The notes: generated from the sequence alone by a model not told the origin. DNA of 64,000 bases from JAAFIM01 sp964467315 (GCA_964467315.1 CAYXSA010000003.1:56488-120487), one strand, 5' to 3'. Positions 1 to 7,679 are shown, counted from the first letter of the stretch. Program-made: numbers and translations.

Positions 1-1
1 A

Positions 2-373
2 ATGTGTGGCGCATTTTTGGCGATTTCAGCGCTCGTTTTAGTTAGTTTTTTTGTCGGCGCGGATTGGGCATTTTTGCCCGCAGCGCCGATAAATTGGCTC
101 ACGGACGGGCTAAATTTGTTCTTTTTGGCGGTCATTTGCACGGTTTATGCCTACTCCGTATCGGTCGAGCTGATGCGCCGCATACCCGCCTTTGCGGTCA
201 ATTTATCCGTCAATCTGGAGCCCGTCTATGGCATCGCGCTCGCGGCGCTGTTCTTCGGCGAGTGGCGCGAGATGACGACAGAATTTTACGCCAGCGCCAG
301 CGTTATTTTGCTTTCCGTACTCGCTTATCCGCTCATTCGCCGCTGGGACGATAGGCGCATAGCGGGCAAATAG
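2..373 (+). CDS. EamA/DMT-family transporter, C-terminal fragment
   Basis: The gene enters from the left edge; the first in-frame ATG at 2 is almost certainly internal. The visible 123 residues hold about four membrane segments, including LVSFFVGADW near the start and VILLSVLAYPLIRRW near the end. The stretch VNLEPVYGIALAALFFGE is the typical penultimate-helix signature of EamA proteins, drug/metabolite transporters of the inner membrane with ten helices in two repeats, of which this is the end of the second. The substrate cannot be inferred. The stop codon is followed after 17 nt by repeat A1. Family assignment is firm; function within the family is unknown. Confidence 0.85.
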   Translation: MCGAFLAISALVLVSFFVGADWAFLPAAPINWLTDGLNLFFLAVICTVYAYSVSVELMRRIPAFAVNLSVNLEPVYGIALAALFFGEWREMTTEFYASASVILLSVLAYPLIRRWDDRRIAGK

Positions 374-390
374 ATAGTTTTTTATTTTTT

Positions 391-499
391 TTGGGCGTGC
401 CCGCGCCGCTAAAAAGGCGGCGCGGTCGGGCTATTCGGGGCGCAACTGTAGGGACGTAGCATGGCTACGCCCCTACAGCGCCCCTACTATCCCTCACGC
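391..499 (+). repeat. Family A repeat, copy A1
   Basis: It starts with a T-tract and GGGCGTGCC 17 nt after the transporter stop. A GCGCCGC hairpin, GTCGGGCTAT, a palindromic insert around GTAGCATGGCTAC and TATCCCTCACGC follow. A GC-rich hairpin lies just beyond. It forms an inverted pair with A2. Confidence 0.9.
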
Positions 500-599
500 A
501 AAGACGGCGCAGCACCCGCAAAGGGCGGGCGCTGCAAGCAAATTGTTGGGATTTCAAGAGAAAAGCCCGCGCTGCGCCGTCGTTTGCGGCGCAGCAAGC

Positions 600-713
600 G
601 CGTGAGGGATAGCAGCGTAGGGGCGAACCCATGTGTTCGCCCTACTGATGCAGTTTGCGCCCCGCAGCGCATAGCCCGACCGCGCCCCCTTTTTTGGGGC
701 GCGGGCACGCCCA
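600..713 (-). repeat. Family A repeat, copy A2
   Basis: Reverse orientation: GCGTGAGGGAT, then the insert GGGGCGAACCCATGTGTTCG, then ATAGCCCGAC, a GCGCCCC hairpin and GGGCACGCCC. The GC hairpin at about 568-595 lies just outside the GCGTGAGGG end. The segment 374-866 otherwise holds only A1, A2 and the leader of the next gene. Confidence 0.9.
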
Positions 714-755
714 AAGCCACACACATAAAAATTTGCATAATTCCGATAAAAGCTA

Positions 756-763
756 TAATTTTG
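756..763 (+). promoter_or_regulatory. Candidate -7 box for the TPR gene
   Basis: TAATTTTG fits the Bacteroidota TAnnTTTG box, with a start expected near 770. No good TTG is visible at -33, so support is moderate. Confidence 0.4.
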
Positions 764-806
764 CCGCCTAATTCTCTCTCACTATTTTAGTTTGCATTGC
801 AAAGAG

Positions 807-839
807 AAGGGGCGGGCTGCACAGCCTCCCCTTTTTTTT
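807..839 (+). terminator. Intrinsic-terminator-like hairpin in the leader of the TPR gene
   Basis: AAGGGG pairs with CCCCTT around the inner stem GGCTG/CAGCC, and eight Ts follow directly. It lies between the candidate -7 box at 756-763 and the ATG at 867, so it would act as an attenuator or end a short RNA of about 70 nt. If translation began at 792, it would be inside the coding region. Confidence 0.6.
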
Positions 840-866
840 GTATGGCACAGTCCCATTCTGCTGCGT

Positions 867-2312
867 ATGAATCGCAATCCATTTTCTGACGATAATCACG
901 ACGAGGACGAAGAGCAAGCCGCCCGCGACAAAGAAACCCAAGCCCTCGTTGTTGACTACGAAAAAGCCTACGCTGACGGCGAACATCGCCTCTGGACTAT
1001 AGACCAATTGCTCGATATTATCGATTTTTACGACGATGCCCTCCGATACGAAGAAGCCCTTGCCGTTGCCGAAATCGCCATCGAGCAACACCCCTACGAC
1101 GCTATGCCCTATATCCGAAAGTCGCATTTTTTGCTCGAATTAGACCGCATGGAAGAGTCGCTCGAAGCCTTAGAAAAAGCCGCTTTGTACGATCCAGGGC
1201 ACGAAGAAATAGACATCTTCCGCGCCGAAATCTATACCAAACAAGAACGCTACGAAGAGGCTTTAGCCCTTATCAATAAACTGCGCTCCGAACGCAAGGA
1301 AGAAAGCGATTTGCAGGATCTTGCCCTCGTGGAGGCGCATCTCTGGGAGCATAAAGGCGACTACGAACAGGCTTTCGATAACCTCTATAGCATACTCAAA
1401 GACGACCCGCGCTCCGAAACCGCAGGCGCTCGCGCCCGACACGCTTTGGCGCATATCGAAGACCTAAGCCCGCTTATCGCGCCTTTGCGTGCGCTCACCG
1501 ACAAAGACCCTTTTGCGGGTATGGCTTGGCTGCTGCTCGCCTTCGCTTTGGGCGAGAACGGGCAAGAGGAAGAAGCCATAGAAGCCTACGAACTCGCCAT
1601 CGTCGCCGAAGATGCCGTAAAACTCTCCTACTTCGATTATGTCGATTTTCTCTTCAATACCGCCCGATACGAACAAGCGCGCAATATCCTGCACGAGTGC
1701 AGCCGCATGAAAATGTTTGAAAATGATCCCTTCGTTTTCTATCGCATGGGCGAATGCTGGCAGGCAGAAGGCGAGCTTATCCAAGCCCTCAATTACTACA
1801 AACGCACACTGGAAATCGACCATCTCGACGGATACGTCTACTTCCAAATGGGCAACCTCTACCGCGAATTTTCCCTGCTTACCGAAGCCCGCGCAGCTTA
1901 CGAAACAGCGACCAAACTCAACAATGAGCAACCGTTTTTTTTCGTCGGTTTGGCGCAATTATACTCCAAAGAGGGCGATTATCAGAGTGCCGACGATGTT
2001 TTTGGGCAAGCCATCAAGTTGCAGCCCCGCAATATAGAGCTCTGGGCGGCGTATCTTGCCTTTGTTTTGGAGCATAAAAAGTGGTCGCACGCGCAGATGG
2101 TCATCAACGTGCTATCCAGCAACGAACTCGATGCGCATTTTCTCGCCTACGCGCAGGCGGCGCTCGCTTTCGCAAAGAAAATGGAGCAAGAAGCCTATGT
2201 TTATCTCGCTATCGCCCTCCAATCGAGCGTCGATTATCTCGATTATCTCTATATTTTGCTGCCCGAATTGGAGAAAAACGAAAGCGTACAGCGCTTCATC
2301 AGCGAGCAGTAA
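867..2312 (+). CDS. Tetratricopeptide-repeat protein
   Basis: A cytoplasmic protein of 481 residues with no signal peptide and an acidic N-terminus (NPFSDDNHDEDEEQ). At least six to eight TPR-like helical pairs are visible, with units such as YEEALAVAEIAIEQHPYD, MEESLEALEKAALYDPGH, LIQALNYYKRTLEIDHLD and YQSADDVFGQAIKLQPRN. TPR arrays are protein-protein scaffolds and no catalytic domain is seen. I chose ATG 867 over 792 because the 25 extra residues would be encoded by the GC hairpin and T-run at 807-839 and look non-native. The gene is convergent with ackA-pduL, with repeat A3 between the two stops. Partner and role are unknown. Confidence 0.85.
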   Translation: MNRNPFSDDNHDEDEEQAARDKETQALVVDYEKAYADGEHRLWTIDQLLDIIDFYDDALRYEEALAVAEIAIEQHPYDAMPYIRKSHFLLELDRMEESLEALEKAALYDPGHEEIDIFRAEIYTKQERYEEALALINKLRSERKEESDLQDLALVEAHLWEHKGDYEQAFDNLYSILKDDPRSETAGARARHALAHIEDLSPLIAPLRALTDKDPFAGMAWLLLAFALGENGQEEEAIEAYELAIVAEDAVKLSYFDYVDFLFNTARYEQARNILHECSRMKMFENDPFVFYRMGECWQAEGELIQALNYYKRTLEIDHLDGYVYFQMGNLYREFSLLTEARAAYETATKLNNEQPFFFVGLAQLYSKEGDYQSADDVFGQAIKLQPRNIELWAAYLAFVLEHKKWSHAQMVINVLSSNELDAHFLAYAQAALAFAKKMEQEAYVYLAIALQSSVDYLDYLYILLPELEKNESVQRFISEQ

Positions 2313-2329
2313 TTTTTTTTCACTCTTTT

Positions 2330-2484
2330 GGGCGTGCCCGCCACCCCGCCCGCGCTAAAAGCGCGCGGGCGCAGGCCTAAAGGCCTGCAAAAGGGGTGGC
2401 GGTCGGGCTATTCATTGCGAGCCGTAGCCACGGCGTGCTTACGCACTTGTGGTTGCTACGGCTCTACATTGCTATCCCTCACGC
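2330..2484 (+). repeat. Family A repeat, copy A3
   Basis: GGGCGTGCC lies 17 nt after the TPR stop. The first hairpin is compound, with two nested stem-loops (GCGCG and GCAGGCC arms). The insert between GTCGGGCTAT and TATCCCTCACGC is a longer version of the GAGCCGTAGC/GCTACGGCTC palindrome found in A6, A8, A14 and family B copy B3. Confidence 0.88.
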
Positions 2485-2504
2485 GCGGTAATTCGGGCTT
2501 TTTC

Positions 2505-4322
2505 CTACTTTATTTTCTTTTTCAGTAAAGTAGCCTCCCTGTCGGTGCTTAGCAATGCGCCTTCGCTGCTTCCGCTCAATTCGGCGGCGTTTGCCTCGTC
2601 GGTATCTATGTGCATTTCGAGTTTGAAACTGGGCGATACGCGCACCAGCACATTCCCAAAAATCAAGGGTCTATCGCCTGTGCCTACAGATACCTCGACT
2701 ACGTCCTTATCCTGTACACCGAATAAATCCGCATCGTCGGGGTGCATATGTATATGCCGCCAGGCACAGATAACGCCCTGATGCAAGGTTACTTCGCCCT
2801 TTGTGCCCAGGAGCTTAATGCCTGGCGTATTTTCGATTTTTCCCGATTCGCGTATGGGCGCGTCTATGCCTAAGAAAAATTCGTCGGTGCGAGAGATTTC
2901 GATTTGGTCGACGGGGCGAGTGGGGCCGAGTATGCGTACACGCTCCAGCTGATTGCGCGGACCGACTAAAGTTACCTGCTCGTTGCAGGCAAATTGATTG
3001 GGTTGAGAGAGGTCGCTGCGTTTTGTGAGTTGGTAGCCTTCGCCGAATAATTTTTCTACTGTAGCTTGGGTGAGGTGTACGTGTCTTGCGGAAACGGCTA
3101 TAGGTATAGTTGGTATTTTGTTGACTTTTGCGCCTGCGGCGGCTACCTGTGCCGTTTGGGTGGCGATGGCGCGTTGTTCGTCTGTGCGTATGGTTAGCAA
3201 TTTTACGCGGCTGCGGGGGGTAGAAAATTCGGCTATATCTTCCGTATCGCTTAATTTTAGGTCGTGGTTGCGGTCTTCGTCGAGGATAGCGCCAAGAAAA
3301 TCGAGGCGTTGCGTAGCGCGATGGCGGACGGTGGGCGAGTTTTCGCCGATGCCACCCGTGAAAATGATAGCATCTACGCCGCCCATCACGGCAGCATAAG
3401 CGCCGATATATTTGCGCAATCGGTGCGTAAATACTTGCAAAGCCAAGCGAGCAGCATCATCGCCCTCTGTCGCCCGCTGCAAAATATCGCGCATATCATT
3501 CGAGCCATTAGAAAGCCCCTTTAGACCGCTTTCTTTGTTGAGTAGGTTTTCGAGTTGGTCGAGCGTAAGGTTTTCTTTGCGGGCAATGTCGATCAGCAAG
3601 CCCGCGTCTACGTCGCCTGCGCGGGTACCCATGACTAAGCCTTCGAGTGGGGTCATGCCCATGCTGGTTTCTACCGAGCGTCCGTATTCGACGGCGGTGA
3701 CGCTGGCACCGCTACCCAAGTGGCAGCTTATGAGTCGTAGGCTATCGAGTGGGCAACCCAAGTAGTCGCTGGCGCGCTCCGATACATATTGGTGGCTGCT
3801 GCCATGAAAGCCGAAGCGGCGAAGTTGGTGCTTTTCGCGCAGGGCTTGCGGAAGGGCGTAGGTTATCGCTCGCTTGGGCATGGTCTGATGGAAGGCGGTA
3901 TCAAAAACGGCGACCTGTGCTAAGTCCGCAAACAGTTGACGCGCTATGCGCAGCCCCAATATATTCGGTGGCTGATGTAGGGGTGCAAGCGGCGCGAGGG
4001 CTTCGATGCGTGCCAAAACGCTATCATCTACGAGCGTAGGCTGGTCGAAATATACGCCGCCGTGCACGATGCGATGCCCCACGGCTTCTATTTTTAGCTG
4101 GGTATGTATGGCAGATAGGAGCCAATTTAAGGCGTTTTCTATGCCCTGCGGGCAGTCGGAAAGGGCGGCAGCATGCTCCATAAAACAGCCTTGCAGGTGT
4201 ACGATGGGTTTTGCTTCTTGAACGCGCTCTATCTGCGCGCTGCCCAAGGATTGCCCTTTGGGGCTATTGATAAGCTCACATTTTACTGAAGAGCTACCGC
4301 AGTTGATGACTAAAACGTGCAT
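2505..4322 (-). CDS. ackA: Acetate kinase fused to PduL-type phosphotransacylase
   Basis: A 605-residue bifunctional fusion. Residues 1-395 are a complete acetate kinase: N7 in VINCGSSSVK, R84 in GHRIVHGG, D141 in FDTAFH, H173 in GFHGSSH, R234 in GTRAGDVD, E382 in TDEQR, and the SNDMRDI signature. Residues 403-595 are a PduL phosphotransacylase, with the zinc-binding pairs VSARHVHL (H414/H416) and RHIHM (H524/H526) plus H571. Together the halves would convert acetyl-CoA to acetyl phosphate and then to acetate with ATP formation, or the reverse. PduL replaces the unrelated Pta enzyme here. All catalytic residues I can check are present. The joining linker of about 10 residues is short, and no frameshift or internal stop separates the domains. 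Confidence 0.93.
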   Translation of the reverse strand: MHVLVINCGSSSVKCELINSPKGQSLGSAQIERVQEAKPIVHLQGCFMEHAAALSDCPQGIENALNWLLSAIHTQLKIEAVGHRIVHGGVYFDQPTLVDDSVLARIEALAPLAPLHQPPNILGLRIARQLFADLAQVAVFDTAFHQTMPKRAITYALPQALREKHQLRRFGFHGSSHQYVSERASDYLGCPLDSLRLISCHLGSGASVTAVEYGRSVETSMGMTPLEGLVMGTRAGDVDAGLLIDIARKENLTLDQLENLLNKESGLKGLSNGSNDMRDILQRATEGDDAARLALQVFTHRLRKYIGAYAAVMGGVDAIIFTGGIGENSPTVRHRATQRLDFLGAILDEDRNHDLKLSDTEDIAEFSTPRSRVKLLTIRTDEQRAIATQTAQVAAAGAKVNKIPTIPIAVSARHVHLTQATVEKLFGEGYQLTKRSDLSQPNQFACNEQVTLVGPRNQLERVRILGPTRPVDQIEISRTDEFFLGIDAPIRESGKIENTPGIKLLGTKGEVTLHQGVICAWRHIHMHPDDADLFGVQDKDVVEVSVGTGDRPLIFGNVLVRVSPSFKLEMHIDTDEANAAELSGSSEGALLSTDREATLLKKKIK

Positions 4323-4349
4323 TGCGTTGTTTGTTTTTTGCGTGGTGGG

Positions 4350-4404
4350 TAGGTACTGCGCGGCTCGCTGCGCTGGTACAATGCCGCCTTGCGGCGGCTA
4401 TGCT
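4350..4404 (+). repeat. Family C repeat, copy C1
   Basis: GGTACTGCGC, a GGCTCGCTGCGC stretch, CTGGTACAATGCC and the hairpin GCCGCC/GGCGGC. It shares GTACTGCG...GCTGGTAC with copies near 20.4, 47.0, 59.1 and 61.0 kb. Confidence 0.7.
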
Positions 4405-4476
4405 TAATTTTTTGGAGAAGCTGGTGACTGTATGGCGAAGATAGCGGCAAAAGCTCGAATAATCCCCTATGGTTTG

Positions 4477-4615
4477 CATGGGCTAGCGATGCGGAGCAGT
4501 GGCGCGTAGCGCCAGATGCGAAGCGGCTGCAAGCCGCGAGCAGCCGAGCGAATAGCGAGCTGCGTAGCGTAGCGGCACGCCGCGCTTTTGGCGCGGCGGG
4601 CAGCCCCCCAAAAAA
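4477..4615 (-). repeat. Family B repeat, copy B1
   Basis: Reverse orientation: GGGCTAGCGATGCGGAG, then GCGAATAGCGAGCTGCG, a GCGGCACGCCGCGC hairpin and GGGCAGCCCCCCAAAAAA. Its A-tract ends just before the stop of the adenosine-deaminase-like gene at 4619, so like family A its T-tract end (read in its own direction) faces the 3' end of the neighbouring gene. Confidence 0.8.
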
Positions 4616-4618
4616 AAG

Positions 4619-6106
4619 CTAATTTCGGGGAGAAATCTCCGAGAGGATATTTTTCTCGAATTGGCGAAATTGCTCATCAAGCTGGAGGAGCAATTTTTTG
4701 CGCAAATGCTCGTCCTCCAAGAAGGCAAATTGTAGGCTATTGGCGACCATTTTTTTGATGTCGCGGTAATGGATTTTGGGGTATCGCTGCGCGAGTAGTA
4801 CAAATTGTTCGCTTAGATTGGTGCGCAAAATGCCTGCGTCATCGGTGGCAATCACCATCGGCACGCGATAATGGTGCAGCATCTGTATCGGGTGGGCGCT
4901 ACCTGTGAGCGACAAAATGAATTCGTTGCTACTTAGATTTATCTCGGCGACGATGTTATTTTCTGCCATATGGCGCATGAGTTGGGCGCTGTTTTGCTCT
5001 TGGGCGATGCTGGCGCAATGCCCGATGCGGCTGGCTTTGGCGCTGTGTACGGCATCGCCTATATGCCAAGTGAGTTCCTCGATGGGAGCGAGGCGGGTAG
5101 TGAGTTCGCCCGCGTGTAGGGCGATGCGCACGTTGGGATATTGTTTGTGCAGATAGGCGAAAAATTGGTGGTGTAGCCAGCAATCGCGCAGGGCTATGGG
5201 GTTGTTTTCGGGGCCGACGAGATTTACGCCGACGATAAGCGGCGAAGAGGCAGCGGAGGCAAAACAAAGGTAGAGTTGCGCAAAAACATCGACGGGCGGC
5301 AGCATACGCAGGGCGTAATTTTGGTAGCGCAGCACAAAATTTTCTTCGTCGATGGCGTTATTTTCGTGTAGGGTGCGCACGAAGGCGTTGTGTTGGCTGA
5401 TGCAGGAGCTGGAAGCGGGGTGCGTGGCGCGGATTTGCTCCATCATTTGGGCGATGATTTTTTGAGCGGCGGCGCTATCGCGTTTGCTTTGGGCGAGGAG
5501 TAGGGCTTTTTCAAAGGAACGCAGATCTTCCCAAGTGTCGTTGCATTGTACGGGCTCGAAGATGGTTTCGATGTATAGGATTTGTTCGCTTTTGGCTCGG
5601 CGCTTGATTTCTTGGAGACCTGCAGCGTAGTTGGCGCTGACGGCGCTATTGAGGTAGTGGAATACGCCAAAAAAGTATTGGTCGCCGCGTTGCCCTGTTT
5701 GGTAACCGAGTATAGACCAGCGTTCTACGAGTCGTTGGGTGGTTTGTTCCCAAAGCCCAGCCGTGCGCAGTTGTTCGCAGGTACGCCAAAGGGTATCGCG
5801 GCTACTATTTAGGTTCGAGGAGCGTGGTCGCTGCTCTTCGACCTGATAGTCTTGGGTATTGATCCAGTAATTTTTTTCGGCGATATGCTGGGCGAAACTT
5901 TCGGCATAGATGGAGCCGCTGTAGTGGTGGTGAATGTCGCCGCCTTTGGGCATTTGCTGGAAGAAAGCCCTTAAAAATGCTTCTTCGTGGCGAATATCGT
6001 TTAGGTGTTTTTGTATGAGGTCTTCCACTGGATTATAGGTCTGCGCCCAAATTTGGCTGTAGCAGCCGACAAGTAAGGCGGTGGAGAAAAGGAGTGTTGG
6101 CAGCAC
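4619..6106 (-). CDS. Secreted or lipid-anchored adenosine-deaminase-like hydrolase
   Basis: 495 residues. The metal-site motifs of the adenosine deaminase family are all present in order: DIHHH (H59 and H61, the HxH zinc pair) in an MPKGGDIHHHYSGS context, ALHAGE, RIGHC (RIGHG in classical enzymes), NLSSNEF (CPTSN equivalent) and ATDDAG (TDD). The PKGGDIH context and length resemble the secreted ADGF/CECR1 branch rather than cytosolic Add. The N-terminus is hydrophobic and could be a lipoprotein signal (LVGC, C15) or a type I signal cut after WAQ. The expected reaction is deamination of extracellular adenosine or a relative to inosine. A TATCTTTG box (minus strand, 6270-6277) could be its promoter, with a long leader. 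The exact nucleoside specificity is uncertain. Confidence 0.85.
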   Translation of the reverse strand: MLPTLLFSTALLVGCYSQIWAQTYNPVEDLIQKHLNDIRHEEAFLRAFFQQMPKGGDIHHHYSGSIYAESFAQHIAEKNYWINTQDYQVEEQRPRSSNLNSSRDTLWRTCEQLRTAGLWEQTTQRLVERWSILGYQTGQRGDQYFFGVFHYLNSAVSANYAAGLQEIKRRAKSEQILYIETIFEPVQCNDTWEDLRSFEKALLLAQSKRDSAAAQKIIAQMMEQIRATHPASSSCISQHNAFVRTLHENNAIDEENFVLRYQNYALRMLPPVDVFAQLYLCFASAASSPLIVGVNLVGPENNPIALRDCWLHHQFFAYLHKQYPNVRIALHAGELTTRLAPIEELTWHIGDAVHSAKASRIGHCASIAQEQNSAQLMRHMAENNIVAEINLSSNEFILSLTGSAHPIQMLHHYRVPMVIATDDAGILRTNLSEQFVLLAQRYPKIHYRDIKKMVANSLQFAFLEDEHLRKKLLLQLDEQFRQFEKNILSEISPRN

Positions 6107-6128
6107 GGTTGGGTGTTGGGTGTTTGGG

Positions 6129-6246
6129 GAGTAGGCAGTAAGTAGTAAGTAGAGCTTTTCATATGAGCATAAAAATTCTGTTGCCTAAAACAATTTTTAC
6201 TACATATAGGTACAGCCTTGCTGCCTACTACTTGCTATTTACTACC
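6129..6246. repeat. Inverted short tandem heptamers flanking 70 bp
   Basis: AGTAGGC/AGTAAGT units at about 6129-6149 face CTACTACTTGC-type units at about 6219-6246 in inverted orientation. They belong to the heptanucleotide repeats seen at several other sites in the window. Confidence 0.5.
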
Positions 6247-6293
6247 AAATCATTGAATGAAATGTGCCACAAAGATAACTTTTTGCTTGCTGT

Positions 6294-7070
6294 TTAGCGC
6301 GACTGTAGGATTTCTTTGATACGTTTTTTGTCGGCGCGCTGGAAGGTTTTTATTTCTCTGTGTAGGGGGCTACCGTCGAGGCGGTAGAGGGTACGGTCGC
6401 TAAAAATGCCCGCTTCGGCGATGAGAAAATTGATGCTGATGGCGCTTGCGCCTGCGATGACAGTGCCCATATTGCAGGGGGCATTTTCTAAGCATCTGAA
6501 AACGACGCGTTGCTCGCTGAAGGAGGCTACGGCTTGCTCGTGGGGGTTGCCTTTGAAGTGCTCGCCGATGGTAAGCGGGGCGGGTGTGCGAAAAATTTTT
6601 AATTCGCAGGCGACAGGGATATTGGCGACAGCTTCGCGGGGATTGAGGTCGGCGAAGGGGGTTTTTTGTGTCCACTCGGCATGGCGAATATAGAGCGCCG
6701 AGCCTTCGAGCAGATACATTTTAGCGCTTAGAGTGTCGCCCTCTGCGGCGCGGACTTCGTAGAGCCAAGACATCATGGGGTCTTGGGCTTTGCCCATGTA
6801 TTGCACGAAGTACACCCAAGTCGAAAGCGTATCGGTTTGCCAGATATGCCGCACAGGGAATACGGATTGGCGGGAGTATATGGTCTTAGTTTTCGTGCTA
6901 TCGCGGAACATATAATCATTGGTATAAATGCCCTCCATTTGCTCGGCGAAAGCCTGCGGCGTGAAGGGCTTTTTGGGATTATAGGCTTTGCCTGCGAATA
7001 GATTTGCTTGGGCTTTTATTTGGACGAAGGCAGCGAAAAATAGAAAAATCGGCAGTAATAAGTTCTTCAT
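6294..7070 (-). CDS. CpcT/CpeT-like secreted protein
   Basis: 258 residues from the preferred start MKNLLLPIFLFF; an ATG three codons upstream is also possible. A signal peptide ends near IKAQA. The body follows the CpcT/CpeT pattern: an early EQMEGIYTN, then FPVRHIW, WVYFVQYMG, YLLEGSALYIR, and a late region with CNMGTVIAGASA followed by IFSDRTLYRLDGSPL. In cyanobacteria this fold attaches bilins to phycobiliproteins. Here there is no phycobiliprotein or other phototrophy gene and the protein is exported, so a lyase role is unlikely. A palindrome straddles its probable promoter (7082-7119). Family call moderate; function unknown. Confidence 0.65.
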   Translation of the reverse strand: MKNLLLPIFLFFAAFVQIKAQANLFAGKAYNPKKPFTPQAFAEQMEGIYTNDYMFRDSTKTKTIYSRQSVFPVRHIWQTDTLSTWVYFVQYMGKAQDPMMSWLYEVRAAEGDTLSAKMYLLEGSALYIRHAEWTQKTPFADLNPREAVANIPVACELKIFRTPAPLTIGEHFKGNPHEQAVASFSEQRVVFRCLENAPCNMGTVIAGASAISINFLIAEAGIFSDRTLYRLDGSPLHREIKTFQRADKKRIKEILQSR

Positions 7071-7081
7071 AAGCAGCAAAC

Positions 7082-7119
7082 GGATATTTTAGTATCTCGC
7101 AAACATACTAAAAATATCC
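7082..7119 (-). promoter_or_regulatory. Palindrome over the -7 box of the CpcT/CpeT-like gene
   Basis: Arms GGATATTTTAGTAT and ATACTAAAAATATCC (one extra A) enclose 9 nt. On the minus strand the -7 match TATGTTTG (7100-7107) starts in the loop and overlaps the arm. Transcription would start near 7093, 23 nt before the ATG. The layout suits an operator; no T-run follows, so it is not an obvious terminator. Confidence 0.55.
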
Positions 7120-7142
7120 TTTGTTGCTGCTACGTCTTGCTT

Positions 7143-7652
7143 TTACCAGCCTGTGAAGGATTTATTGAATACGTCGTCTAAAATTTGTTCGTAGATTTCC
7201 GTTATGAGTTGGTCTTGCACGCTGCTAAGGTCGGCATCTGCGGGGAAATTGGCAAAGCGCGTGAAGCTCTGCCCGTCCCAGTTTTTCGTTGGATTGGGGT
7301 CTTTGGAGTCGCGGCGCGAGATGCTCAAAGTTATGGTTAGGCGCTGTTGAAAATTGCTGTTGTCTGTGCCTTGCGGGGCTACGGATTGCACTTCATAACG
7401 GCTGACCTTGCCCGAAAAGGCGATATCGCCTACGCCGTCGACGTATTGTAGGCGGGTATCGCTGAGGATTTTCAGCTTTAGCCGCTCCGAAAATTGTTGC
7501 CCTGCACTCGGCGGCGCATTGCTGGCAATGGTTTCAAATTGCTCAACGGAGGCAGTTTTATAGACATTGTAATCTATAAAGGTATTGCGCAGGGAGATTT
7601 TGCAGCCCGCGAAGAGGAGCAAGAGCAGGGGGAGGAGGAGTTTGGGGAGCAT
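7143..7652 (-). CDS. lptE: LptE-like LPS-assembly lipoprotein
   Basis: 169 residues with a clear lipobox LFAGC (C17) after a leucine-rich signal. The mature part has the Bacteroidota LptE plan: TFIDYNVYKTASVEQFETIASNA-type start, a central SGKVSRYEVQSVAP strand pair, and a C-terminal QLITEIYEQILDDVFNKSF helix. LptE is the plug protein of the outer-membrane LptD translocon that inserts LPS. It is often near a sigma-54-type regulator in relatives, but here stands alone, divergent from the AAA ATPase gene. A TATTTTTG box on the minus strand (7680-7687), with a TTTG about 22 nt upstream, is a good promoter candidate. Confidence 0.8.
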   Translation of the reverse strand: MLPKLLLPLLLLLFAGCKISLRNTFIDYNVYKTASVEQFETIASNAPPSAGQQFSERLKLKILSDTRLQYVDGVGDIAFSGKVSRYEVQSVAPQGTDNSNFQQRLTITLSISRRDSKDPNPTKNWDGQSFTRFANFPADADLSSVQDQLITEIYEQILDDVFNKSFTGW

Positions 7653-7679
7653 TATGGGAAATTATTGTATTTTTACACG

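Noticed and set aside
391..499. Family A elements as ordinary rho-independent terminators
   Set aside because: Read from the adjacent gene, the T-run comes before the hairpin and not after it; on the other strand the hairpin is followed by As. Only the extra hairpin beyond A10 has a T-run behind it.
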